Source: an uncultured Clostridia bacterium (GTDB lineage Bacteria > Bacillota > Clostridia > Oscillospirales > CAG-272). From it: a stretch of DNA of 6,536 bases. The stretch covers positions 1 to 6,536 of the forward strand of contig CAMGGT010000055.1 of the NCBI GenBank assembly GCA_946055715.1, read 5' to 3'. The notes beneath the pieces were generated by a model. It worked only from the letters and a program-made list of their open reading frames with translations. It was not told the origin of the DNA and made no database searches. The position numbers and the translations under genes are program-made. Below are positions 1 through 6,240 of this stretch, piece by piece (the stretch's first letter is position 1; each line of letters starts with the position of its first letter).

Positions 1-664
1 TAGAAAAATACGACGGGTTCATGGCGGCCACCCGTGCCAGGTCATCAAGCGAGAAGGGGCGGCAGATGTTTCGGTCGATGTAGTCCATGGCCTTTTCCAT
101 CTGCGCCAGCGCGTCTGCCCGGGGTGCGGTGCGGCCGCTGTTGCCAATGTAGTCAAAGTCGCGGGTCAGCAGTACCAGCATTTCCACAAGGGTGGTGCGG
201 ATGACGGTCTCAAAGGCAAAGCCGTGTCCCAAAAACTCCCGCTCCATGCGGAAAAGCAGCCCCCGCATGGCCTCCGTGGCCTCGTTTGCGCGGGTCAGGC
301 GGTTTTCAAAGGCGGCGTTTCTGCCTTGAAACACCTGCAGCAGCCCCGATTCGGCCAGGCCACTGTCAGACCACAGAAAGCGCGGCTCCACATGCAGGTT
401 GAGCAGGTCAAACTTCTCCCCCGAAAAGACATCCGTGATGCAGTGCATTTCGTTGCTGCCGAACACAAAAACATCTCCCGCGCAAAAAGAATACTCCCTG
501 CCGCCCACATTGTAGACCCCCGCGCCCGAGACCACAGCGGAGATCTCAAAGGCGGTGTGGTGGTGCTGGCGCAGGCGCCTCTTTCCGTCCGGCACCACAG
601 AGTGAAACAGCTTCAGCGCGGCTGTTTCGGCGCGGTTTTTCAGCATGTATGAAACGGTGACCAC
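1..664 (-). CDS. AraC/XylS-family transcriptional regulator, partial (C-terminus beyond window)
   Basis: Likely sugar-responsive activator of the divergent operon. The reverse strand is open for 221 codons to the left edge. Residues about 30-95 look like an AraC-type cupin ligand-binding domain: a histidine cluster HHH at 34-36, then alternating strands ending in CAGDVFVFGSNEMH (61-74). Residues 96-185 are a mainly helical linker. From about 186 the first AraC helix-turn-helix begins (MDYIDRNICRPFSLDDLA, then AAMNPSYFS), the typical 'ylaxVAxxxxxSpsyfs' form. The second helix-turn-helix lies outside the window; a full protein would be about 270-290 residues. I chose the GTG at 664-662 because GGGAGGA lies 6 nt upstream. 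An in-frame ATG five codons earlier (679-677) is the alternative, but its own Shine-Dalgarno site is weaker. No signal or membrane segment is seen. Family assignment is secure; the ligand is unknown. Confidence 0.93.
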   Translation of the reverse strand, partial: MVTVSYMLKNRAETAALKLFHSVVPDGKRRLRQHHHTAFEISAVVSGAGVYNVGGREYSFCAGDVFVFGSNEMHCITDVFSGEKFDLLNLHVEPRFLWSDSGLAESGLLQVFQGRNAAFENRLTRANEATEAMRGLLFRMEREFLGHGFAFETVIRTTLVEMLVLLTRDFDYIGNSGRTAPRADALAQMEKAMDYIDRNICRPFSLDDLARVAAMNPSYFS

Positions 665-670
665 AGCAGA

Positions 671-677
671 TCCTCCC
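671..677 (-). promoter_or_regulatory. Ribosome binding site deciding the regulator's GTG start
   Basis: On the minus strand GGGAGGA precedes GTG (664-662) by 6 nt. It overlaps the alternative in-frame ATG at 679-677, so use of that ATG would put the strongest Shine-Dalgarno site inside the coding region. This favours the GTG start. Confidence 0.65.
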
Positions 678-689
678 ATTGCGCATTCT

Positions 690-724
690 TCCAAAAATAG
701 TGGAAACACATCCAAATATAGTGG
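690..724 (+). promoter_or_regulatory. Candidate AraC-type operator: two 14-bp direct repeats, 21 bp apart
   Basis: TCCAAAAATAGTGG (690-703) and TCCAAATATAGTGG (711-724) match at 13 of 14 positions, and their starts are exactly 21 bp apart (two helical turns). This is the usual geometry of AraC-family half-sites, where each of two helix-turn-helix pairs contacts one repeat. The second repeat ends directly against the -35 box of the forward promoter (725-730), the class II activator position. The site also lies downstream of the reverse promoter, within the regulator's own leader, so bound protein could block that transcript. Sequence and spacing are seen directly; binding by the neighbouring regulator is inferred. 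Confidence 0.8.
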
Positions 725-753
725 TTGCAAATCAGCTCTTTATCCCGTATTAT
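725..753 (+). promoter_or_regulatory. Forward sigma-70/sigma-A promoter for the five-gene operon
   Basis: TTGCAA (725-730), a 17-bp spacer, then TATTAT (748-753). Expected transcription start is about 760, giving a leader of about 35 nt before the ATG at 795, with GGAGG at 779-783. Each box departs from consensus at one position, and the operator repeat abuts the -35, which fits an activator-dependent promoter. Confidence 0.75.
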
Positions 754-777
754 AGTGCATATACGACAATCTGTCAA
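749..777 (-). promoter_or_regulatory. Reverse consensus promoter for the AraC-family regulator
   Basis: Read on the minus strand: TTGACA (777-772), a 17-bp spacer, then TATAAT (754-749), a full match to the sigma-70/sigma-A consensus. Expected start is about 742, giving a leader of about 78 nt that crosses both 14-bp repeats before the GTG at 664. Its -10 box shares five base pairs with the forward promoter's -10 box, so both promoters cannot be occupied at once. Confidence 0.82.
765..775. promoter_or_regulatory. Short dyad GACA-ATC-TGTC between promoter and start codon
   Basis: Perfect 4-bp inverted repeat with a 3-bp centre. It overlaps the reverse -35 box and lies just upstream of the operon's Shine-Dalgarno site. 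It could be a weak leader hairpin or a small operator, or simply chance; four-base arms are common. Confidence 0.25.
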
Positions 778-794
778 CGGAGGAAAAAGAGCGC

Positions 795-2165
795 ATGGAA
801 AAAAATATCATAGACACGGTTTCGGCCAATGTCAACACCAATTCGTCCCCCTCGCAACTGGCCATTACCGACATCCGCGTGGCCAATGTCAACGGCATGC
901 CCAAGCATTGCCCGTTGCTCAAGATCTATACCAACCAAGGCATTGTGGGGTATGGAGAGCTGCGGGACGCTTCCTCGCAGACCTATGCCCTGATGCTCAA
1001 ATCCAGACTGCTGGGTGAGAACCCCTGCAATGTGGACAAACTCTTCCGCCGCATCCGCCAATTCGGCGGGCATTCCCGTCAGGGCGGCGGCGTGTCCGGC
1101 GTGGAGGTCGCCCTGTGGGACCTGGCCGGCAAGGCGTGGGGCGTGCCGGTCTATCAGATGCTGGGCGGCAAATTCCGCGACAAGGTCAGAGTGTATTGCG
1201 ACACCGATGTGGAGGGCAAGCACACCGGCACCGACATGGGGCACGCGCTCAAGCGGCGCATGGACAGCGGCTTTACCTTCCTCAAAATGGACCTGGGCAT
1301 TGAACTGCTGTTGGACATCCCCGGCTGTCTCAACGCCCCCGCCGGCATGCTGGAAGACATCAAACGGTATTCCATGAAGGCCATTCTGCACCAGAGCGGC
1401 TCTGTCGACATGGACATGATGCTCAGCCGCAATTACGACACCTTCAACCTCCCCCACTATGCCACGGGCATTCACCTCACGCAGAAGGGCATGGACTATC
1501 TCGAAAACTATGTCAAAGAGGTGAGAGAGATCATCGGCTATGAGGTGCCGCTGGCCATCGACCACTTCGGCCACATCTGCATTGAAGACTGCATCATGTT
1601 CGCGCGGCGGCTGGAAAAATACAACATCGCCTGGATCGAAGACATTGCCCCCTGGCACTATACAAAGCATTACGAAAAGATTGCCCACGCCTGCAATGTC
1701 CCCATCTGCACGGGTGAAGACATCTTCCTGGCCGAGAATTTCGAGCCGCTGATGGCCTGCGGCGGCGTGTCTGTGGTGCACCCCGACGTTCTCACCGTGG
1801 GCGGGGCATTGGAAATGAAGAAGCTGGGCGATATGTGCGACAAATACGGCGTGGCCATGGCCATCCACATGGCCGAAAGCCCGGTTGGCTGTATGGCGGC
1901 CGTGCATGCGGCGGCGGCCGTGCAGAATGTGCTGGCCGTGGAATTTCACTCGTCCGACGTGCCCTATTGGAACGACCTGGCCATCGGCATTGACCACCCC
2001 CTCATCCGCGATGGCTTCATCACCGTGCCGGATAAACCGGGCCTTGGTATTGACGAACTGAACGAAGACCTCATCTCAGAGCACATGCACGAAAAATACC
2101 CCGAAAAATGGGCAGACACAAGCGCCTGGGACAACGAATGGTCCAACGACCGCACCTGGAGCTGA
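795..2165 (+). CDS. Enolase-superfamily (mandelate racemase subgroup) sugar-acid dehydratase
   Basis: 456 residues; ATG preceded by ACGGAGGA. Predicted to abstract the proton alpha to a carboxylate with Mg2+ and dehydrate an aldonic acid to a 2-keto-3-deoxy acid in the cytoplasm. The N-terminal capping domain starts near residue 21 (QLAITDIRVANV) and runs to about 130. It includes GIVGYGELRDAS and the family-typical SGVEVALWDLAGKAWGVPVYQMLGG (101-125). In the barrel I see K164-M-D166 after strand 2, probable metal ligands D256 (AIDHFGH), E282 (WIEDIAPW) and E308 (CTGEDIF), then D331 (VVHPDVLTVGG), H358 (AIHMAES) and E383 (VEFH). The D331/H358 pair matches the mandelate-racemase-type His-Asp dyad. 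The K164 to D256 stretch is about 92 residues, much longer than the roughly 30 in mandelate racemase. The C-terminal tail is rich in W and acidic residues and ends in NDRTWS. First gene of the operon, 12 nt before the SDR. A galactonate-, xylonate- or fuconate-type dehydratase is possible; the substrate cannot be read from the sequence. Confidence 0.9.
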   Translation: MEKNIIDTVSANVNTNSSPSQLAITDIRVANVNGMPKHCPLLKIYTNQGIVGYGELRDASSQTYALMLKSRLLGENPCNVDKLFRRIRQFGGHSRQGGGVSGVEVALWDLAGKAWGVPVYQMLGGKFRDKVRVYCDTDVEGKHTGTDMGHALKRRMDSGFTFLKMDLGIELLLDIPGCLNAPAGMLEDIKRYSMKAILHQSGSVDMDMMLSRNYDTFNLPHYATGIHLTQKGMDYLENYVKEVREIIGYEVPLAIDHFGHICIEDCIMFARRLEKYNIAWIEDIAPWHYTKHYEKIAHACNVPICTGEDIFLAENFEPLMACGGVSVVHPDVLTVGGALEMKKLGDMCDKYGVAMAIHMAESPVGCMAAVHAAAAVQNVLAVEFHSSDVPYWNDLAIGIDHPLIRDGFITVPDKPGLGIDELNEDLISEHMHEKYPEKWADTSAWDNEWSNDRTWS

Positions 2166-2177
2166 AAGGAGCGTTAT

Positions 2178-2906
2178 ATGTTCGGACTGACAGGAAAAAA
2201 AGCGTTGGTCACCGGCTCCACGCAGGGCATCGGCCTTGCCGTGGCAAAACTGCTGGCCGGGCAGGGGGCCACGGTGTTCGTGCACGGGGCGACCTCCCTT
2301 GAAAAGTGCCGCAGGGCGTGTGAAGAAGTGCCGGGCGGCATCCCCGTGCTGGCCGACCTGGGCGAGCCGGACTGCGCCGATACCCTTTATCGGCAGACGG
2401 GGGATGTGGACATTCTGGTGCTCAACGCCTCCGTGCAGTACAAGACCGGATGGAACGAGATCACCTACGAGGCCTTCCGCCGCCAGACGGATGTCAACTT
2501 CGGCAGTTCGCTTGCGCTGATGCAGGTGTATGTGCCCCACATGCAAAAGCAGGCATGGGGGCGTATCGTCACCGTCGGCAGCGTCAACCAGTACAAACAG
2601 CACCCGGACCTGGCGGTGTATGCCGCCACAAAGTCCGCCCAGCTGAACCTGGCGGAAAACATGGCCCGCCAGCTGGCGCCCTTTGGTATTACGGTCAACA
2701 ACATCGCCCCCGGCGTCATCGACACGCCACGCAATTCTGCGGCGCTGTCTGACGAAACATACAGGGCGGCGGTGATGCAAAAGATCCCCTGCGGCTATGC
2801 GGGCGAGCCGGAAGACATTGCCCCCGCGGTGCTGCTGCTCTGCTCGGAAGAGGGCAGATATATCACCGGCGCAGACATTCCCATTGACGGCGGCATGCGC
2901 CTGTAA
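2178..2906 (+). CDS. Short-chain dehydrogenase/reductase (classical SDR), probable sugar or sugar-acid dehydrogenase
   Basis: 242 residues, the usual length for a classical SDR. NAD(P)-dependent oxidoreductase with a Rossmann fold, cytosolic. The cofactor motif TGSTQGIG is at 12-19. LNAS at 82-85 stands where the family usually has NNAG. The catalytic tetrad is complete: N107, S135 (VGSVN), Y148 and K152 (YAATK). NNIAPGVIDTP follows at about 175-185 and the end is the typical ITGADIPIDGGMRL. The segment after strand 2 (VFVHGAT) has no clear acidic residue, so NAD is not obviously preferred. The start is set by AAAGGAG at 2165-2171, which overlaps the stop of the dehydratase gene. In this operon it could oxidise the free sugar to its lactone, or act on a keto-deoxy acid as in the L-fucose pathway. 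It resembles FabG/gluconate 5-dehydrogenase proteins, and the substrate is open. Confidence 0.92.
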   Translation: MFGLTGKKALVTGSTQGIGLAVAKLLAGQGATVFVHGATSLEKCRRACEEVPGGIPVLADLGEPDCADTLYRQTGDVDILVLNASVQYKTGWNEITYEAFRRQTDVNFGSSLALMQVYVPHMQKQAWGRIVTVGSVNQYKQHPDLAVYAATKSAQLNLAENMARQLAPFGITVNNIAPGVIDTPRNSAALSDETYRAAVMQKIPCGYAGEPEDIAPAVLLLCSEEGRYITGADIPIDGGMRL

Positions 2907-2946
2907 GTGCCTACCCCAAATAAAGAAAAGAAATGAGGAGAGTATC

Positions 2947-4290
2947 ATGAGCAGAAGAGATGATGTGATGCGCAGCTTTAACCTTCACCGCGACGAGACG
3001 GATGCGCGTGTGGCTGCCGGCATCGAGCAGAACAGAAAAGGCGACTTTACCGTCACAGTCAAAGACGCGGCCGGCCGCCCGGTGCCCGGAGCAAAAGTGC
3101 ACATCAAGCAGAAGACCCACGCCTTTTTGCACGGTGCCAACATCTTCATGCTGGACGAGCTGGAAACGGCAGAGAAAAACCGGCAGTACCGCGATGCCTT
3201 CCACCGCGTTTACAACCAGGCCACCCTCCCCTTCTATTGGAGCGACCTGGAGCCCGAGCAGGGCAAGCCGCGGTTTGCAAAGGACAGCCCGCGCATTTAC
3301 CGCCGCCCCGCGCCCGACCTGTGTCTGGAATACTGCGATGAGTGGGGCGTCACCCCCAAGGCGCATTGCCTGACCTACTTCAATTTCACGCCCGATTGGG
3401 TCAACATCGGGGATGTCGCCGACCAGAAGAAAAAGCTGGAAGAACGCTATCGGGCCTGTGCCGAGCGGTATGCAGACAGGATCCACGGCTGGGAAGTCAT
3501 CAACGAATTGCTGGGTGTGCCGCGTTATATGGAAGCCAACGCCTTTTATGCCGACGATGAAGTGCTGGAATGGAACTTCCGCCTGGCAGAAAAGTATTTT
3601 CCGCACAACGAACTCATCGTCAACGAAGCCACCCATGTGTGGGGCTGGGCGGGTGACGCCCAGGGCGGTACCTTCTCCTACAACCGCAGTCCCTACTATA
3701 ACATGATCGAGCGCGGGCTGAAAAACGGCGCGCGCATCGACACGGTGGGCATGCAGTTCCATGTCTTCAAAAAGCCCGAGGATGAGCGCGCCTGCCACCA
3801 GAGTCTCTATGACCCGCGCATGCTGTTCATGGTGATGGACCGGTATGCAAAGCTGGGCAAGCCCCTGCAGATCACCGAGATCACCATCCCCGCCTACACA
3901 GACGACAAAGAGGACGAGGCCATCCAGGCAGACCTGCTGGAACAGCTCTACAGCATCTGGTTCAGCCACGGCGCGGTGGAGACCATCACCTACTGGAACC
4001 TGGTGGACGGCTATGCGGCGTTTGCCCCGCAGGGAGACATGACCCACGGAGAAAATGTGTTCCGCGCCGGGCTTTTGCGGTTTGATATGAGTCCCAAACC
4101 CGCCTACGAGCGTCTTTACAGCTTGTTTGAAGAGCGTTGGCACACCGAAACGCAGGCCACGACCGACGCAAACGGCCGCCTGACCTTCCGCGGTTTCTTC
4201 GGCGGGTATGACCTGCAGCTCGAGGGCAAGACCTACCGCATCGAAACGGCGGCGGGCAAAGACAACGAATCTGAAATCGTCCTTATGTAA
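2947..4290 (+). CDS. Glycoside hydrolase family 10-like protein, cytoplasmic
   Basis: 447 residues from the ATG with GAGGAG at 2935-2940. A further upstream in-frame start would overlap the SDR gene and lacks a ribosome site. GH10 enzymes are retaining endo-beta-1,4-xylanases and relatives. A short N-terminal beta module (about 32-67: TVTVKDAAGRPVPGAKVHI, then HAFLHGANIF) precedes the barrel. Barrel landmarks are FYWSDLEPEQG (96-106), H140 in PKAHCLTYF, the acid/base E187 in WEVINE, Q270 and H272 in GMQFH, the nucleophile E311 in QITEITIP (usually ITELD), and TYWNLVDGY (348-356). A C-terminal beta tail (about 400-447, with GRLTFRGFFGGYDLQLEG) follows. Both catalytic glutamates are present, so activity is likely. 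There is no signal peptide: the N-terminus is MSRRDDVMRSFNLHRDE, so it should act on imported oligosaccharides or glycosides. A xylan-derived substrate is the default guess, but divergence leaves specificity open. Confidence 0.88.
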   Translation: MSRRDDVMRSFNLHRDETDARVAAGIEQNRKGDFTVTVKDAAGRPVPGAKVHIKQKTHAFLHGANIFMLDELETAEKNRQYRDAFHRVYNQATLPFYWSDLEPEQGKPRFAKDSPRIYRRPAPDLCLEYCDEWGVTPKAHCLTYFNFTPDWVNIGDVADQKKKLEERYRACAERYADRIHGWEVINELLGVPRYMEANAFYADDEVLEWNFRLAEKYFPHNELIVNEATHVWGWAGDAQGGTFSYNRSPYYNMIERGLKNGARIDTVGMQFHVFKKPEDERACHQSLYDPRMLFMVMDRYAKLGKPLQITEITIPAYTDDKEDEAIQADLLEQLYSIWFSHGAVETITYWNLVDGYAAFAPQGDMTHGENVFRAGLLRFDMSPKPAYERLYSLFEERWHTETQATTDANGRLTFRGFFGGYDLQLEGKTYRIETAAGKDNESEIVLM

Positions 4291-4326
4291 GCGGCATCTG
4301 CCCGCACGGGGACGGAAGGAGAATGT

Positions 4327-5229
4327 ATGCATTTCAATGTCAGAGACGAGATCATTGCACTCACCCCCCAATGGAAGGGAGAGCGCTTTCCCGACGGCCG
4401 GCCGAAGGTGGCCGACAAATACCTCACTGCCTTAAGAACCCTGACGCTGGAGGAGGTCTGGAAGCCCATTTTCGTCAAGGGCTACGAAAACCAGTTTGAG
4501 GGGCGACTGCACACCCTGCATGACGATGGGCGCAAGCTCATCGGCCGCGCCGTCACCGCCACGTTTGTGCCCACCCGCCCCGACCTGCACGAAACGACCT
4601 TTGCCGTGGGCATGGAAGAGGGCAGAAAGGGCAACTATAACCAATGGGTCATCGACAGTCTGGTGGAAGGGGATGTTGCCGTCATCGACATGTACGACAA
4701 GATCTATAAAGGCACCTTTCTCGGCGGCAACCTGACCACCGCCGTCAAAGCCAAAACCAAAACGGGCGGCGCCGTCATCTGGGGCGGCATCCGCGATGTG
4801 GAGCAGATGAACAAGGTGGAGGGCGTGCAGGTCTATTACAGAGGCATCGACCCCACCCCCATCCGCGATTTTATCATGACGGGCTTCAACACCGTCACCA
4901 GGATCGGCGCCGCAGTCTGTCTGCCGGGGGATGTTGTGTTCGGCGCGGGCGGCGGGGTGCTGTTCATCCCCAGTCACCTGGTAGCCGAGGTGGTGGACGG
5001 CGCGGCCAAAACCCAGGTCAAAGACATCTTCGGCTTTGAGATGATCACGCAAAACAAGTTCACCACCGCCCAGATCGACCGCAATACCTGGACAGAAGAA
5101 ATGCTGGATCTGCTGATGGACTTCATCCGCCGCGACCCGCGGTGCGAGGCCTACCGCGATCTGGACTGGACGGAAGAATACCGTCTTGCAAGGGAGGGAG
5201 ACCCCAATGACACCCAGACCGCACTGTGA
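4327..5229 (+). CDS. RraA/HMG-aldolase-family protein, candidate 2-keto-3-deoxy sugar-acid aldolase
   Basis: 300 residues; AAGGAG at 4316-4321, 5 nt before ATG. The family (often mislabelled as demethylmenaquinone methyltransferase) includes the RNase E inhibitor RraA and class II pyruvate aldolases such as 4-hydroxy-4-methyl-2-oxoglutarate aldolase. The core spans about 70-240: VEGDVAVIDMYDK (113-125), FLGGNLTTAVKAK (131-143), then AVIWGGIRD with R156 and D157, YYRGIDPTPI, and CLPGDVVFGAGGGVLFIPSHLVAEVV. R156-D157 matches the aldolase Arg-Asp pair, but the Asp 21 positions before that Arg (the D-X20-R-D motif) is Asn135 here by counting. About 60 N-terminal and 60 C-terminal residues go beyond the compact RraA core. 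Its place among sugar-acid genes favours a retro-aldolase role releasing pyruvate; direct biochemical support is lacking. The 3' end overlaps the next gene by 23 bp. Confidence 0.85.
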   Translation: MHFNVRDEIIALTPQWKGERFPDGRPKVADKYLTALRTLTLEEVWKPIFVKGYENQFEGRLHTLHDDGRKLIGRAVTATFVPTRPDLHETTFAVGMEEGRKGNYNQWVIDSLVEGDVAVIDMYDKIYKGTFLGGNLTTAVKAKTKTGGAVIWGGIRDVEQMNKVEGVQVYYRGIDPTPIRDFIMTGFNTVTRIGAAVCLPGDVVFGAGGGVLFIPSHLVAEVVDGAAKTQVKDIFGFEMITQNKFTTAQIDRNTWTEEMLDLLMDFIRRDPRCEAYRDLDWTEEYRLAREGDPNDTQTAL

Positions 5230-6184
5230 ACTGTATGTCGCCGCCTGCGACAAGGCGGGCGGCATCTTCCGCTTCGCCATGACAGACGAGGGGAAGTTGA
5301 CCCTTCTGGACATGACCCCCTGCGACCGCCCCATGTACATGGCCATCAGCGGGAACACGATGTTCTGCCTGTTGCGCGCCCCGTTTGAGGGCACGGATGA
5401 AAGCGGGCTTGTCACTTTTGCCATCGGGCCGGACGGCCGCCTGACACCCCAGCCGGGTGTGGCAACCACCCATGGCAATTGCGCCTGCCACCTTTCGGTG
5501 TTGGATGGGGCGGTGTATGCCGTCAACTATCTGTCGGGCAGCGTCGTGCGTTTGCCGGATACCCTGCAAGTACATACCGGCCACGGACCCAACCCCGTCC
5601 GGCAAGAGGCCGCCCACACCCACATGGTCACCCCCACCCCGGACGGGTACCTTGTGGTGGCAGACCTGGGCACGGACACGCTCACCGTCTATGACCGGGA
5701 TCTGCGCCCGCTTTCCTCGGCCAAGGTGCCGGACGGACATGGTGCGCGGCATGTCGTCTTCTCTCATGACGGGCGGTTTCTCTTCTGCGTGAACGAACTG
5801 CGCTCCACCGTGTCTGTCTTCGCCTACGAGCGCGGCACACTTACGCTGCTGCACACCGTTCCGGCTCTGCCCGAGGGCGAGGCGGGTATCGGTAACACGG
5901 CCGCGGCCATCCGCCTCTCACATGACGGGCGGTATCTCTATGTGTCCCACCGCGGGCTGGATATGCTCACCTGCTTTGGGGTGGACGGCAGTACGCTCAC
6001 ACCCCTGTCATACACCTCCTGCGGCGGCAAACGCCCGCGCGACTTTGACCTCATCGACGGCTTTGCCGTGTGCACGAACGAGGGCGACCACAGCGTCACC
6101 GTGCTGAAAGCAGACGGCCCCCGCCTCACGCTTGTCGACCGGGCAGAGAATGTGCCGGGCGCGCTCTGCGTGCTGCGCCGCTGA
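5207..6184 (+). CDS. Lactonase-family beta-propeller protein (6-phosphogluconolactonase-like, YbhE type)
   Basis: 325 residues, close to the usual 330-350. Predicted cytosolic hydrolase of sugar lactones to aldonic acids; there is no signal peptide. Lactonase landmarks are AAHTHMVTPTPDGYLVVADLG (135-155), typical of the family's H-x-H ... DLGxD strand with H137, H139 and D153. These are followed by GHGARHVVFSHDGRFLFCVNELRSTV (177-202, R181, H182, E197), IRLSHDGRYLYVSHRG (235-250) and GGKRPRDFDL (273-282, R278), with NEGDHSVTV near the end. The repeated SHDGR(F/Y)L(F/Y) units mark propeller blades. The start is the ATG at 5207 with GGGAGGGAG ending 6 nt upstream. An earlier in-frame TTG at 5186 lacks such a site. 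The 23-bp overlap with the preceding gene suggests translational coupling. Because no pentose-phosphate or phosphotransfer gene is nearby, a non-phosphorylated lactone is more likely than 6-phosphogluconolactone (inference). Confidence 0.9.
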   Translation: MTPRPHCELYVAACDKAGGIFRFAMTDEGKLTLLDMTPCDRPMYMAISGNTMFCLLRAPFEGTDESGLVTFAIGPDGRLTPQPGVATTHGNCACHLSVLDGAVYAVNYLSGSVVRLPDTLQVHTGHGPNPVRQEAAHTHMVTPTPDGYLVVADLGTDTLTVYDRDLRPLSSAKVPDGHGARHVVFSHDGRFLFCVNELRSTVSVFAYERGTLTLLHTVPALPEGEAGIGNTAAAIRLSHDGRYLYVSHRGLDMLTCFGVDGSTLTPLSYTSCGGKRPRDFDLIDGFAVCTNEGDHSVTVLKADGPRLTLVDRAENVPGALCVLRR

Positions 6185-6201
6185 CCCGCGGGAGGGCGAA
6201 G

Positions 6202-6240
6202 GGGAGGCGCGAATGTGGGAGGCGTGAATGTGGGGGAGGC
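6202..6240 (+). repeat. Tandem 15-bp repeat, two full copies plus a partial third
   Basis: GGGAGGCGCGAATGT (6202-6216) and GGGAGGCGTGAATGT (6217-6231) differ at one base. A third copy begins as GGGAGGC at 6234-6240 and forms part of the hairpin's left arm. It lies just after the lactonase stop codon and carries no convincing coding sequence. Confidence 0.7.

Noticed and set aside
224..652. 142-codon open frame on the plus strand within the regulator
   Set aside because: Antisense to the AraC-family gene, whose reading frame carries a cupin and a helix-turn-helix.
774..1997. 407-codon open frame on the minus strand opposite the dehydratase
   Set aside because: Antisense to a clearly recognised enolase-superfamily gene. 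Composition is rich in H, V and G without domain motifs, as expected from a GC-rich complement. It would also start inside the control region without a fitting promoter.
2797..2946. 50-residue N-terminal extension of the GH10-like gene
   Set aside because: It overlaps the SDR coding sequence by 110 bp and lacks a ribosome site, whereas ATG 2947 has GAGGAG at proper spacing.
2076..2948. 290-codon open frame on the minus strand opposite the SDR
   Set aside because: The plus strand carries a full SDR with complete catalytic tetrad; this is its shadow.
2911..4371. 486-codon open frame on the minus strand opposite the GH10-like gene
   Set aside because: It is the complement of a gene with both GH10 catalytic motifs and good ribosome site. 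The translated protein shows no recognisable family.
4432..5526. 364-codon open frame on the minus strand opposite the RraA-like and lactonase genes
   Set aside because: Spans two real genes on the other strand, has no motif, and is explained by low stop-codon frequency in GC-rich sequence.
5123..5854. 243-codon open frame on the minus strand opposite the lactonase
   Set aside because: Shadow of the propeller gene, no domain evidence.
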